This document shows, in pieces, positions 23,571 through 31,418 of a DNA stretch of 37,063 nucleotides. The stretch comes from Elusimicrobiaceae bacterium (lineage in GTDB: Bacteria > Elusimicrobiota > Elusimicrobia > Elusimicrobiales > Elusimicrobiaceae), in NCBI GenBank assembly GCA_017520185.1, contig JAFXGO010000018.1:1-37063 (forward strand). Direction: 5' to 3'. Position numbers and translations under genes: made by a program. Each line of letters begins with the position of its first letter. The first letter of the stretch is position 1. The notes beneath the pieces are model-generated. The model saw only the letters and a list, made by a program, of their open reading frames with translations. It was not told the origin of the DNA and did not search any database.

Positions 23571-25334
23571 CTACCGGCCGCCGCCGCCACCGCCACCGCT
23601 GCCACCACCACTGCAACCGCCGCCACCACTACCGCTACCGCCGGAAGAACGCGGATGAGTGCAGGAACTGCTGACGGAAGATGACATGCAAGAAAGCGCA
23701 GAAGTTATAGAAACAGTTGATACAAAACCGCGTGATTGGAGGGTTTCTTTCATTTCCGCTTCGGATAATATCTGCTCAAAAGACTCCACCCATTTATTTT
23801 CTACTTCCAATGCTACTGCATATGGCAAGTAATCGCAAAAGATTTTTCGACTATCGGTTGGGTCTGACACTTTCACACGTCCTTTCTCCCCAATGGTCAA
23901 ATACTCTTTAAAACCCTCCACTTCATTCATAATGGCGCGCCCCTTTTGGGTATAGGCTTTCATAATATGGGTAAAAAAGACAGACACAGCCATCAGCAGA
24001 AAGGCGACAAACAACAATTCTTTATTTCCGATTACCGTATAAAAAAAGATTAAAATGACAAGGATATTTATAATGAGAATAAATTTCGACAACAAGGATT
24101 TCATTTTTAAAAACATATTACCAATTGAGCATAATAATATAGCAAACAAAATCATTGCCCCAAAGACTTGAGGATCCATTTGATATAAGAATAACCACCA
24201 TCCAAAATATAAAAAGGATATCAGATAAAGAGGCCACACCCACAATTGATTTTTAGAAAAATATTCTTTGCCGGTTTGCTCTTTTAAGTTTTTCTTCAAA
24301 CTTTTAGACAAGGACAAAATTTCTGGGTCATACTTACCCGTAATGGTCTTTTGCGAAGGCAACCCCTCATAAACCACTTGTTCTTCTGCACTTAATTGTT
24401 CAAGAGAAAAGGCATTTTTGATAAGTGTCAAATCTCGATTGCTATCCTGCCGGGCAGTTAACGCACCTTTCATGATCAAAGATATCAACGTTGTAGAAAA
24501 CGTATTTATATCATACTCCATCTTGCTTAAATATTGGACAAATGCCGCAGACACACCTGCTGGAGGATCAAAACGGCGAACAATCCGAGCAGCGGGGTCT
24601 TTGCCCACATAGATCCAGACTAAATAGCCGTATGTTCCCATAAGCATCAAGACCAAAAATAGCAGCAAAACAGAATGGTTATAACAAAAAGAAATAAATT
24701 GTTGCCATCGAGAAAATTGGACATGCCCCTTTTCAAACGGAATGGCCAACGTCATACCTTGATGAGGTTGCAAAGGTTTATTCCTCCAGAACCAAAGGCC
24801 CCCTCTTTTGACATCACTTTCTTTAGAACCGTAAATACCGGTATAAACGGAAATCTTATCCTCAAGTGCTTTGACTCCTTGTGGCAAAAACACTTCCGCC
24901 ACAGCCTGGTCTATGCTAAAATCCCAATCATTACCGGTGGCATTCCAATACAATTCATCGTATTTCCCAAAAGGCTTTATCATGCCTTTTATCTTGTAAG
25001 AAAAACGATACAAATGCTGGCCTTTTTCAATAAGGTTATCATTTCCAAAATTAATGCGAAGACCATTGGGAATATGTTCTTTAAAATATGGATGTTTCTT
25101 CCAATCCATTTCCAACCCTTGCACCTCTATACCTTCCCCTCTTTTCAAAGGAATATCCCTATACAAACCGCGACGAATTTTTTGGTGCTCGGCATTAATG
25201 ACGATTTCTTCTATAATATCAACACTTCCGTCCAAGCGCACATGCGCCTGCGACTTCATAAAAACAATTCTCTCTTGAGCGAACAACCCCGAAGAAAGCA
25301 ATAACAAAAGAAGGAATAAAATAATTTTTTTCAT
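23571..25334 (-). CDS. DUF2207 membrane protein with glycine-rich tail
   Basis: The 587-residue protein starts with a signal peptide (1-19, SSGLFAQ). The N-terminal extracytoplasmic domain (about 20-205) has the DUF2207 pattern (VRLDGSVDIIEEI, then RRGLYRDIP and YWNATGNDWDF). A TM at about 222-240, a cytoplasmic segment (RRFDPPAGVSAAFVQYL), two to four further TM segments (about 365-450) and a cytoplasmic domain with EVEGFKEYL follow. The C-terminus is a Ser-rich then almost pure Gly tail, common in this family. The function of DUF2207 proteins is unknown. The gene has no Shine-Dalgarno: an extended -10 (TGCTATAAT) ends 6 nt before the ATG. Confidence 0.9.
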   Translation of the reverse strand: MKKIILFLLLLLLSSGLFAQERIVFMKSQAHVRLDGSVDIIEEIVINAEHQKIRRGLYRDIPLKRGEGIEVQGLEMDWKKHPYFKEHIPNGLRINFGNDNLIEKGQHLYRFSYKIKGMIKPFGKYDELYWNATGNDWDFSIDQAVAEVFLPQGVKALEDKISVYTGIYGSKESDVKRGGLWFWRNKPLQPHQGMTLAIPFEKGHVQFSRWQQFISFCYNHSVLLLFLVLMLMGTYGYLVWIYVGKDPAARIVRRFDPPAGVSAAFVQYLSKMEYDINTFSTTLISLIMKGALTARQDSNRDLTLIKNAFSLEQLSAEEQVVYEGLPSQKTITGKYDPEILSLSKSLKKNLKEQTGKEYFSKNQLWVWPLYLISFLYFGWWLFLYQMDPQVFGAMILFAILLCSIGNMFLKMKSLLSKFILIINILVILIFFYTVIGNKELLFVAFLLMAVSVFFTHIMKAYTQKGRAIMNEVEGFKEYLTIGEKGRVKVSDPTDSRKIFCDYLPYAVALEVENKWVESFEQILSEAEMKETLQSRGFVSTVSITSALSCMSSSVSSSCTHPRSSGGSGSGGGGCSGGGSGGGGGGGR

Positions 25335-25340
25335 AAGTTC

Positions 25341-25349
25341 ATTATAGCA
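25341..25349 (-). promoter_or_regulatory. Extended -10 promoter of the DUF2207 gene (leaderless geometry)
   Basis: The minus strand reads TGC-TATAAT (25341-25349) with a perfect -10 hexamer, six nucleotides, then ATG at 25334. No -35 is recognisable, which is usual for extended -10 promoters. Confidence 0.65.
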
Positions 25350-25396
25350 AGTTTAATTCCTCTGTATAAAAAAAAGATTCTCCGGCAAAGATTTAC

Positions 25397-25402
25397 TATA
25401 AT
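25397..25402 (+). promoter_or_regulatory. -10 element of the ppa promoter
   Basis: A perfect TATAAT sits 32 nt upstream of the ppa ATG. No good -35 is visible 16-18 nt upstream. The start site would be near 25409, leaving a 26-nt leader with a GAGG ribosome-binding site. It is divergent from the DUF2207 promoter. Confidence 0.55.
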
Positions 25403-25434
25403 AGTGGTACATATTATTTTTGCACGAGGTAATA

Positions 25435-26013
25435 ATGTATACAAATTTTAACCCATGGCATCACGTTTCACCCGGCAATAAAGAAACTTTGCCCAGCATT
25501 GTTAACGGTATTATTGAAATCCCCAAAGGCACGCGCGCCAAATATGAATTAGATAAAGAAAGCGGTCTTTTACGTTTAGACCGCGTGCTTTATTCTTCTG
25601 TTTATTATCCGGCCAATTATGGTTTTATTCCGCGCACTTACGGTGAAGACAAAGATCCTTTGGATATTTTGATTCTTTCCCAAACTGAAATGGTGCCCAT
25701 GTGTATCGTACCTGCGCGTATCATTGGCGTAATGCGCATGTTAGACAATGGTGAAGCAGACGACAAAATTATCGCCGTTGCGCAAGGTGACCCCAACGTC
25801 AGCCATTATAAGGGAATTGAAGAACTGCCGGAGCATTTGTTGGTAGAAATTATGAGTTTCTTTGAGGATTATAAAAAATTGGAAAACAAAAGCGTAGTAG
25901 TAGAGAAAATTTTTGACAAAGAAACCGCTATCAAAATCTTACAGGAAGCATTCGTAGCCTATGAAGAAAAATTCGTAAAGTACAGCAATTTTTCTCATTA
26001 CTGCGGACAATAA
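25435..26013 (+). CDS. ppa: Inorganic pyrophosphatase (family I)
   Basis: Ppa hydrolyses pyrophosphate released by biosynthetic reactions. The active-site block [12 protein letters not shown] carries the metal-binding aspartates, preceded by [14 protein letters not shown] third conserved Asp-Lys region ([12 protein letters not shown]) and the EDYKKLE motif follow. The protein has 192 residues from ATG 25435, slightly longer than the usual 175. The start is chosen because GAGG lies 5 nt upstream; the TTG five codons earlier is not supported. It is a single gene with promoter and terminator. Confidence 0.97.
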   Translation: MYTNFNPWHHVSPGNKETLPSIVNGIIEIPKGTRAKYELDKESGLLRLDRVLYSSVYYPANYGFIPRTYGEDKDPLDILILSQTEMVPMCIVPARIIGVMRMLDNGEADDKIIAVAQGDPNVSHYKGIEELPEHLLVEIMSFFEDYKKLENKSVVVEKIFDKETAIKILQEAFVAYEEKFVKYSNFSHYCGQ

Positions 26014-26020
26014 AAATTTT

Positions 26021-26047
26021 AAACCCCCGACCAAACATCGGGGGTTT
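26021..26047 (+). terminator. Terminator of ppa
   Basis: A 10-bp stem (AAACCCCCGA/TCGGGGGTTT) with a 7-nt loop is followed by TTATT. The 140 bases from here to 26188 hold no gene, repeat or other signal that I can see. Confidence 0.85.
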
Positions 26048-26188
26048 TTATTATCTTGTAAAACTATTTTTGATATTCAAAAGAACCTGCCCTCTGCATC
26101 ACCAACAAGTCAAACAATCCTTCTTATGTGCTCTTTTATATACGCAGGCAATACAAGTATTAAACAAGGCAATAGGTTCCCAAAACTG

Positions 26189-27037
26189 TTAGAAATACTT
26201 CTGAAAAAAATGGGTTATTTTATCCATGTAAGCCGCTTCGTCTATTTTATAACAAGACAAATGGCCGGCTTGTGGAACTACCCATAGTTCTTTGGGACCG
26301 GTAAGCAAATTATATGTTTTCTGGGCTTTTGAAACGGGGGTCAGCTTGTCCTTCCCCCCCTGTATCAGCAGAACGGGACAAGTAATTTTAGAGGCAGTTT
26401 GTTGCAAAGCAAAACTTTCTACCTTTTGTCCCAATTGGTGTTCTTTCCAAGAAATCATAGAAGAAACCACCGGAAAATATGGCACTTTGGCGTGTTTCCA
26501 CATCCAGCGTTTGGCTACATTTTTGAAAGAAAAATAAGAAGATTCTAACACCAAGCATTTAATACCGCCATAGGTGGCCGTATAGTGCGAAACCGCCGCA
26601 GATCCCATGCTAATACCGTATAGTGCAATTTCTTGAGATAAATCCGGATGTGTTTTTTGGAGATATTCAACGGCGGCTTGAATATCTTTGCTTTCTTGTA
26701 ATCCCACTTCGCTACGTCCGGTGCTTTCTCCGGCTCCGCGACAATCCAAGTAAAACAAATTGTAATATTTAGCCAAAAAATAAGTGCGTTTTAAGACCTC
26801 ACCTTTATTCATACCAAAGCCATGCACCAAAATGATTGTTTTATTGCTGTTGGAAGCTTTAATAAACCAACTTTCCAAGTTAACATGATCTGAAGTGGTC
26901 AAAGAAACGGTTTGAGATTTCAATTGGTAGTCTTGGGGGGTATAACGAATTTCTGTTTTATAACCCTTAGAAATTCTGGCGGTCCAATATATTACAAGTA
27001 GCAAAATGGCTACAATAAAGAAAATGGTTATGATCAT
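26189..27037 (-). CDS. Membrane-anchored alpha/beta hydrolase
   Basis: This 282-residue serine hydrolase is anchored by an N-terminal TM (about 2-19, IITIFFIVAILLLVIYW), with the catalytic domain probably in the periplasm. The oxyanion motif HGFGMNKG (72-79), nucleophile elbow GISMGS (S143), Asp (D230 in GGKDKLT) and His (H259 in AGHLS) form a complete triad. It resembles the BEM46/YqkD-type group. The substrate is unknown. ATG 27037 is preferred over ATG 27058 because an extended -10 (TGCTATGAT) ends exactly 6 nt before it; neither start has a Shine-Dalgarno. Confidence 0.88.
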   Translation of the reverse strand: MIITIFFIVAILLLVIYWTARISKGYKTEIRYTPQDYQLKSQTVSLTTSDHVNLESWFIKASNSNKTIILVHGFGMNKGEVLKRTYFLAKYYNLFYLDCRGAGESTGRSEVGLQESKDIQAAVEYLQKTHPDLSQEIALYGISMGSAAVSHYTATYGGIKCLVLESSYFSFKNVAKRWMWKHAKVPYFPVVSSMISWKEHQLGQKVESFALQQTASKITCPVLLIQGGKDKLTPVSKAQKTYNLLTGPKELWVVPQAGHLSCYKIDEAAYMDKITHFFQKYF

Positions 27038-27043
27038 ATATAT

Positions 27044-27052
27044 ATCATAGCA
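27044..27052 (-). promoter_or_regulatory. Extended -10 promoter of the alpha/beta hydrolase (leaderless geometry)
   Basis: The minus strand reads TGC-TATGAT (27044-27052), six nucleotides, then ATG at 27037. No -35 is clear. The spacing is identical to that at 14445, 17427, 21640 and 25341. Confidence 0.5.
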
Positions 27053-27179
27053 AAACATACTTATAGAAATAAATGATACTCTGCAATTATTATTTCAGCA
27101 TATCAATTAAATTATTATTTGAGATAATTTTTGTACAAAAAAACTCGCCAGAAATCCTATACCCCAAGTACTGTATTTA

Positions 27180-27214
27180 AAATCCCCGTCGGAAGTTAAT
27201 TCTAACGGGGATTT
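27180..27214 (-). terminator. Hairpin downstream of the tRNA-Ser duplication
   Basis: A 10-bp stem (AAATCCCCGT/ACGGGGATTT) with a 15-nt loop lies just beyond the partial tRNA-Ser copy. On the minus strand only TTTAAAT follows, so its strength as an intrinsic terminator is doubtful. The bases 27059-27179 between it and the hydrolase gene hold nothing else recognisable. Confidence 0.45.
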
Positions 27215-27237
27215 ATGCTATAAACTCAAAACTAAAA

Positions 27238-27256
27238 TACGGAAAGGGAGGGATTC
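27238..27256 (-). repeat. Partial duplicate of the tRNA-Ser 3' end
   Basis: These 19 bases are identical to 27437-27455, the 3' end of tRNA-Ser (T-arm distal strand plus acceptor strand and two flanking bases). The copies are 199 bp apart in direct orientation. The rest of the tRNA is not present at this copy. Together with 27310-27353 it defines a ~200-bp unit between the partial and the intact tRNA end. Confidence 0.85.
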
Positions 27257-27436
27257 TCCTTCCGGTAAAATTTCTGACGAAATTTTCCTGCAGGCCGGGC
27301 TCGCGGTATTCGCCTTTGCCTTCAGCAAAACTCATACAATGCTCCGCCTTTCGAAACCCTACGCAACGCAAAGCAGTTTGCGTTGCTCCATACCTTAATA
27401 TAATTAAAAAGTCCCACAAGGGGACTATTTAAATTA
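27257..27436. repeat. tRNA-associated ~200-bp unit, copy 1 (tRNA-Ser)
   Basis: This is the segment between the two tRNA-Ser 3' ends. It contains a ~20-nt box at 27310-27329 (CTTTGCCTTCAGCAAA core), a second box at 27343-27353 (TCCGCCTTTCG) and a perfect 10-bp hairpin at 27363-27386 (GCAACGCAAA/TTTGCGTTGC, GCAG loop). Both boxes recur in the unit beside tRNA-Glu (36736-36755 and 36814-36826). A short frame on the minus strand crosses the unit but has no ribosome-binding site and runs into the tRNA fragment, so I do not call it a gene. Confidence 0.65.
27410..27426 (-). terminator. Terminator of tRNA-Ser
   Basis: On the minus strand AGTCCC/GGGACT with a 5-nt loop is followed by TTTTAATT, 12 nt beyond the tRNA 3' end. 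Confidence 0.8.
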
Positions 27437-27438
27437 TA

Positions 27439-27525
27439 CGGAAAGGGAGGGATTCGAACCCTCGGTAGAGTTGCCCCTACATCAGTTTTCAAGACTGACG
27501 CCTTAAACCACTCGGCCACCTTTCC
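27439..27525 (-). tRNA. tRNA-Ser (anticodon UGA)
   Basis: The minus strand folds as a class II tRNA. The acceptor stem is GGAAAGG/CCTTTCC with discriminator G (27439). A D-arm (GGCCGAGTGGTTTAAGGC), an anticodon stem-loop CAGT-CTTGAAA-ACTG with UGA, a long variable arm (TAGGGGCAACTCTA) and a T-arm with GGTTCGAATCC follow. CCA is not encoded. It lies about 55 nt after the GT-C glycosyltransferase gene. TTGGCA and TAAAAT-like hexamers in the gap could be its promoter, but their spacing is ambiguous. Confidence 0.96.
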
Positions 27526-27581
27526 ATTACTTCTATTTTACTATTTTAAAACATCTTTTTGCCAACAGACAATTAAAACTC

Positions 27582-29228
27582 TTATTCTGCGGAAGATTTG
27601 AGTTTACCGACTTTACACAATTTCCAACCTGCTGAGTATAAATTAATATTGGCATTAAAAGCAGTACATTCTTCTTTGTCAGCCTGCAGACCATACGGGG
27701 CCAATGTAATAGGGGAAAGCATCATCTCCCATGGAACGGCCATAACATAAATCGGCCCTTGATGAGCAGATATGGCCTGTTTGATTTTATCGTTCATTCG
27801 GTATTTATAGTACATCGGGGGCAGAGAATTACGTTGTTTGGCCTTCTTTTGATTTTCCGCAGGGTACTTATCTACAGGGAAAATAATCCCCCCCACAAAA
27901 CGACAGTCTTTAGGAAAGAACATAGACATAAAAGACATCGGTTGCCCAAAATACACCACCATTGCATTATCTTCCACTTTCGGTAAAGGTTCTATAAACA
28001 CTGCCTTTTCAGAAAAAGCGTCTCTGCCCCAATTAGGGGCTTGGGTTGTGTACCAAAGGTTCAAAGCAATCAACGTCCCCATCAAAGCTGCCACACGATA
28101 TTGAGCAAAGTTGCGTATAGCCGCTATGATTAAAATACCACACAAAACTTCTATTGTCACAACATATCGTAAAATGGAAAATGTAGGCAACCAGACCAAA
28201 TACCCCACTCCCAGATACACCAATAAAGAGAGAATTTTCCGTCTATTGTAGCGAAGCGGAATTCTTTTAAAAGACAGGGCAAACAGCAAAACAAAAAAGG
28301 CTATATAACCCAGTGCCATACGTCCGTCTGACATTTCTATTTCGCTCACAATCCATCGGCTTTCAAAAATCCAATAAAACGGGTAAAACAACCACTGCGC
28401 CATATTGCGTGGGAAAAAGCGTTCATCGGCAAAATTAATATTTTCAAAATAAGGAGAATGAAAAATCTCATTATAGAAAGGGAAAACAGGATTTTGGTAT
28501 TCACTCCACAAACGCCACAGGAAATAGCCGTCCGTCACCAAAAAGCCCAAAATACCGGCTCCGGCAAAAATCAAAAAAGATTTCCAGCGTTTTTCCGTCC
28601 AATATAAATTGACAAAAAACACCGCCGTCAAAGCAATCACGAAAGGAAAACCCGTATATTTTAGCCCGCCGGCAGCTCCGGCAATAAAAGCAGAACAAAA
28701 CAATAAAACAAAGGAGCGAGAAGATGAGGAAAAGAAAAACTTCATCAACAAATAAAATGAACTCACCAGCAAAATCGCCATCGGGATTTCATTCGTTGCC
28801 AACCCTATTTGCGAAAGGGTCATGCTGCCCGTCAGCCCTATCACCGCAGCCAAACCGGCCTGCATTTTACCCTCTTTTTCCTGCAAAAAGAGCAAACAGG
28901 TTTTATAAACGATCCAAATTAAAACTCCTCCCCAGCAGCCTTGCAGAAATGCAATAAGTTTTGGATAGTTGTTTAAATACAATACCATCCAATAATACGG
29001 CACATCTAACAGGGGATTTAAAAACGTATGAATGCCGGCCGGCATCACGTCTGTTAAAAATCGTCCGTTCAAAAAAGCATAAGGGATATACAAATGATAG
29101 TTTAAAATGTCCCAATTTACGTCTTGACCGGCCCACAAACTATACATTGCACAGCAAATTGTAAAAAACAACAAAAATAATGTGTCTTTAACGCGTAAAG
29201 GTAAGCGATTTAAAAAAGCAGTCATCAT
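27582..29228 (-). CDS. Multi-TM GT-C-type glycosyltransferase-like protein
   Basis: The 548-residue integral membrane protein has about ten TM segments and a soluble C-terminal part (about 400-548). The first periplasmic loop has an Asp-containing pattern (DVNWDILNYHLYIPYAFLNGR, in two parts) of the kind that holds the catalytic Asp in GT-C enzymes using lipid-linked sugars. The call is based on topology and this loop; no exact family is assigned. Its ATG overlaps the stop of the GT2 gene (ATGA). A GT2 enzyme that charges a lipid carrier paired with a GT-C transferase is a common arrangement. No terminator is seen before tRNA-Ser. Confidence 0.72.
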   Translation of the reverse strand: MMTAFLNRLPLRVKDTLFLLFFTICCAMYSLWAGQDVNWDILNYHLYIPYAFLNGRFLTDVMPAGIHTFLNPLLDVPYYWMVLYLNNYPKLIAFLQGCWGGVLIWIVYKTCLLFLQEKEGKMQAGLAAVIGLTGSMTLSQIGLATNEIPMAILLVSSFYLLMKFFFSSSSRSFVLLFCSAFIAGAAGGLKYTGFPFVIALTAVFFVNLYWTEKRWKSFLIFAGAGILGFLVTDGYFLWRLWSEYQNPVFPFYNEIFHSPYFENINFADERFFPRNMAQWLFYPFYWIFESRWIVSEIEMSDGRMALGYIAFFVLLFALSFKRIPLRYNRRKILSLLVYLGVGYLVWLPTFSILRYVVTIEVLCGILIIAAIRNFAQYRVAALMGTLIALNLWYTTQAPNWGRDAFSEKAVFIEPLPKVEDNAMVVYFGQPMSFMSMFFPKDCRFVGGIIFPVDKYPAENQKKAKQRNSLPPMYYKYRMNDKIKQAISAHQGPIYVMAVPWEMMLSPITLAPYGLQADKEECTAFNANINLYSAGWKLCKVGKLKSSAE

Positions 29229-29938
29229 TCGTATTTTTTAAACTTCCCCAAAACAATGGCTTTTAAATGCCTCCAGCCGTCTCTCCAACGGCGCAAATGA
29301 GGCACGTGCGCGGCATGGGCACAACGCAAGCCAATGGGGATCTCCATATATTTTAGTCCCACTTGTCCGGCGCGAATCAGCATTTCGCTGGCATACTCCA
29401 TTCCCGGTTGACGAAGTTTTAAACGGGGATATTCACTCTTACGCAAAGCACGCATACCGCCATTGCAATCATACACTTTAATAGGATAGAGCAGACGTAT
29501 CATAAAAGAAAGAGCCGGTGTGCCGAAATAACGGTTCAAAAAGGGCATGGCCCCTTCTTCAATAAATCCGTCTAAACGGTTGCCCAGCACCATATCTGCT
29601 TGTCCTGCTTGCACCGGTTGGATAAGTTGAGGAATTTTGGAAAAGGGATAAGAGCAGTCTGAATCGGCAAACACCACAATCTCGCCTCGTGCTGCCAAAA
29701 TACCGCCGTTTACGGCAGAGCCATAGCCTCTTTTTTCAATATGGGCCACACGCGCGCCGGCTTTTTCGGCCAGTTCTGCACTTTTATCGGTAGAGCCGTT
29801 ATCGGCCACCACAATTTCATAATTCAATCCCGCCTTATCACAGATTTCTTTGATTTCTTCAATACAAGAAACGATAGACTTTTCTTCATTTAAACAAGGC
29901 AAAACAACACTGAGATCTACTTTTTGAGTTTCTTTCAT
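29225..29938 (-). CDS. GT2 glycosyltransferase (polyprenyl-phosphate sugar synthase-like)
   Basis: The 237-residue GT-A enzyme has a typical start (LSVVLPCLNEEKSI) and nucleotide-binding VADNGSTD (44-51). The metal-binding DSD is at 92-94 and a distal acceptor region (GMRALRKSEYP) follows. It lacks C-terminal TM segments. The closest pattern is dolichyl/undecaprenyl-phosphate mannosyl- or glucosyltransferase, so the product may be a lipid-linked sugar for the neighbouring GT-C protein. The sugar cannot be read from the sequence. ATG 29938 is chosen because GGGAGGG lies 5 nt upstream. Confidence 0.9.
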   Translation of the reverse strand: MKETQKVDLSVVLPCLNEEKSIVSCIEEIKEICDKAGLNYEIVVADNGSTDKSAELAEKAGARVAHIEKRGYGSAVNGGILAARGEIVVFADSDCSYPFSKIPQLIQPVQAGQADMVLGNRLDGFIEEGAMPFLNRYFGTPALSFMIRLLYPIKVYDCNGGMRALRKSEYPRLKLRQPGMEYASEMLIRAGQVGLKYMEIPIGLRCAHAAHVPHLRRWRDGWRHLKAIVLGKFKKYE

Positions 29939-29990
29939 AAAAGTCCCTCCCATTCGACGGGATTTAGGATAAATTTAAATACTTGCTCTT

Positions 29991-30019
29991 AGTATATCAG
30001 AGAAAAAGGGCAAAATCAA
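29991..30019 (-). promoter_or_regulatory. Promoter of the glycosyltransferase operon
   Basis: The minus strand reads TTGATT (30014-30019), a 17-nt spacer, then TATACT (29991-29996). The leader is about 45 nt and ends in a strong Shine-Dalgarno. Confidence 0.7.
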
Positions 30020-30082
30020 GTAAAAGGACTTCATTTTTCTGTCAAACAATTATTGCTTTGTCCAACAGATGGATTTTTAACA

Positions 30083-30110
30083 AAAAACACCCTTTTTCAA
30101 GGGTGTTTTT
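30083..30110 (-). terminator. Terminator of pilin-like gene 3
   Basis: A 12-bp stem (AAAAACACCCTT/AAGGGTGTTTTT) with a 4-nt loop continues into a T-run on the minus strand, 20 nt after the pilin stop. Confidence 0.88.
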
Positions 30111-30129
30111 AAATAGTTTGGCAGAGAAT

Positions 30130-30642
30130 TTATTCTGCATAACAAAGGGAACCAACACTTCCGCTGGACAAACAATTTGCCGCCGTTTTGCCAAATCCTA
30201 AAAATTTACAGTCGGCTCCGGATTTATTATCTCCGCATTGAAAGCCCGTTTCAGGACAATACGAAACTTCGTATACATAGTTAGAATTTAATCGATGCGC
30301 TCTAGTAGAGTGGGTTTTCCCATCAGGACACCAACCGCCATACAAGGTGAACGAAAAATTTTTAGTATTTAACACACCCGAATTTCCACCACCGGACTCA
30401 GCAGGAAAATCCAAATCCAACTGATCAAAAGTAAAACTAGAGGAATCATCGGCCATATGGGCAATCTGCAAAGCAGAATTCATTGATTTCAGTGTTGTTT
30501 TTGCTTCTGCTAAACGGCTTTTTTCCACTGCCTTTGTATATTGCGGCAAAGCCACCGCAGACAAAATACCGATAATCAATACTACCACCAACAATTCAAT
30601 CAGCGTAAAACCTCTGGCATTACGTTTAAATGAAGTTTTCAT
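30130..30642 (-). CDS. Type IV pilin-like protein 3
   Basis: The 170-residue prepilin has leader MKTSFKRNARG|FTLIELL, Glu at +5 and helix VVVLIIGILSAVALPQYTKAVEKSRLAEA. Its globular part is shorter and includes GWCPDG, SYCPETGFQCGD and a C-terminal CYAE, giving several likely disulfides. ATG 30642 is chosen because GGAGG lies 6 nt upstream. The soluble domain differs from the two pilins at 18-19 kb. It has its own terminator and no neighbouring assembly genes. It may be a minor pilin or pseudopilin. Confidence 0.9.
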   Translation of the reverse strand: MKTSFKRNARGFTLIELLVVVLIIGILSAVALPQYTKAVEKSRLAEAKTTLKSMNSALQIAHMADDSSSFTFDQLDLDFPAESGGGNSGVLNTKNFSFTLYGGWCPDGKTHSTRAHRLNSNYVYEVSYCPETGFQCGDNKSGADCKFLGFGKTAANCLSSGSVGSLCYAE

Positions 30643-30764
30643 AATCAGCCTCCTTTTTGGGTCATCTTTCTCCTGACAATTAAAATTTATCAAAAAAAGA
30701 ACCCAAATCAACAAATTAAATTTCCTTTCCCCAATTCACTGCTGGCTTTGATAACCAAGCGAAA

Positions 30765-30773
30765 TGCTATAAT
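30765..30773 (+). promoter_or_regulatory. Extended -10 promoter of the rSAM-tsaE-tsaB operon
   Basis: TGC-TATAAT lies 18 nt upstream of the ATG at 30792, with TTGATA 14 nt further upstream. Unlike the leaderless sites, an AGAGG ribosome-binding site lies between the -10 and the start. Confidence 0.65.
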
Positions 30774-30791
30774 AAATAAAAGAGGTGTTTT

Positions 30792-31418
30792 ATGTCTGAA
30801 AGAACTATTGTGTACCGTTTTAAAAATGGAATTTATATCAATTTAACCAACCGCTGCCCAAACTTATGCACTTTTTGCATCAAAACCAAGTGGGCCATGC
30901 GTTTTGACGGACACAATTTGGACCTTGCCGGAATAGAGCCTTCTGCTGAGGAAATATTGAATTTACTTGAGAAAGAATTGGCCCAAGCCCCTGCGCAGGA
31001 AATTGTTTTCTGCGGATATGGAGAGCCGACCATGCGCCTAGACATCGTGCTTAGCGTTGGTCGTGCCCTTAAAAAACACCCTGCTTATCCTTCTTTTAAA
31101 ATCCGCTTAAACACCAACGGTTTAGGTAATTTAATTAACAGAAGAAACATTGTGCCGGAGTTAAAAACGGCGGTGGATATCGTCTATATAAGTCTAAACG
31201 CAGAAAATGAAACCCTGTGGAAACAGCTTCTCCGTCCGGCGCCTGAATATGAAAACGGATATGCTTCTGTCAAAGATTTTATCCAATCTTGCGCCCAAGC
31301 CGGTTTTGACAGAGTGGCTGCCAGCTGTGTGGAAAACACCGGTGCAGATCCGCAAGCGGTGAAAGAGGTGGCCTTATCTTTGGGGGCAGATTTTAATGAT
31401 CGGGAGTACTTAAAATGA
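30792..31418 (+). CDS. Radical SAM protein, TatD-associated type
   Basis: The 208-residue protein has the radical SAM cluster motif C22-x3-C26-x2-C29 directly after YINLTNRCPN. GYGEP (SAM-binding GGE-like motif) and LNTNGLGN follow. The short length and the start resemble the TatD-linked radical SAM family, whose substrate is unknown. No tatD gene is in view. It is the first gene of the plus-strand operon and its last four bases overlap the CBM48 gene. A role in tRNA or cofactor modification is possible but only inferred from the neighbouring t6A genes. Confidence 0.88.
   Translation: MSERTIVYRFKNGIYINLTNRCPNLCTFCIKTKWAMRFDGHNLDLAGIEPSAEEILNLLEKELAQAPAQEIVFCGYGEPTMRLDIVLSVGRALKKHPAYPSFKIRLNTNGLGNLINRRNIVPELKTAVDIVYISLNAENETLWKQLLRPAPEYENGYASVKDFIQSCAQAGFDRVAASCVENTGADPQAVKEVALSLGADFNDREYLK

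Noticed and set aside
27213-27519. Two short minus-strand reading frames across tRNA-Ser and its duplicated end
   Set aside because: They read through the tRNA gene or its fragment, lack ribosome-binding sites and have unnatural composition.
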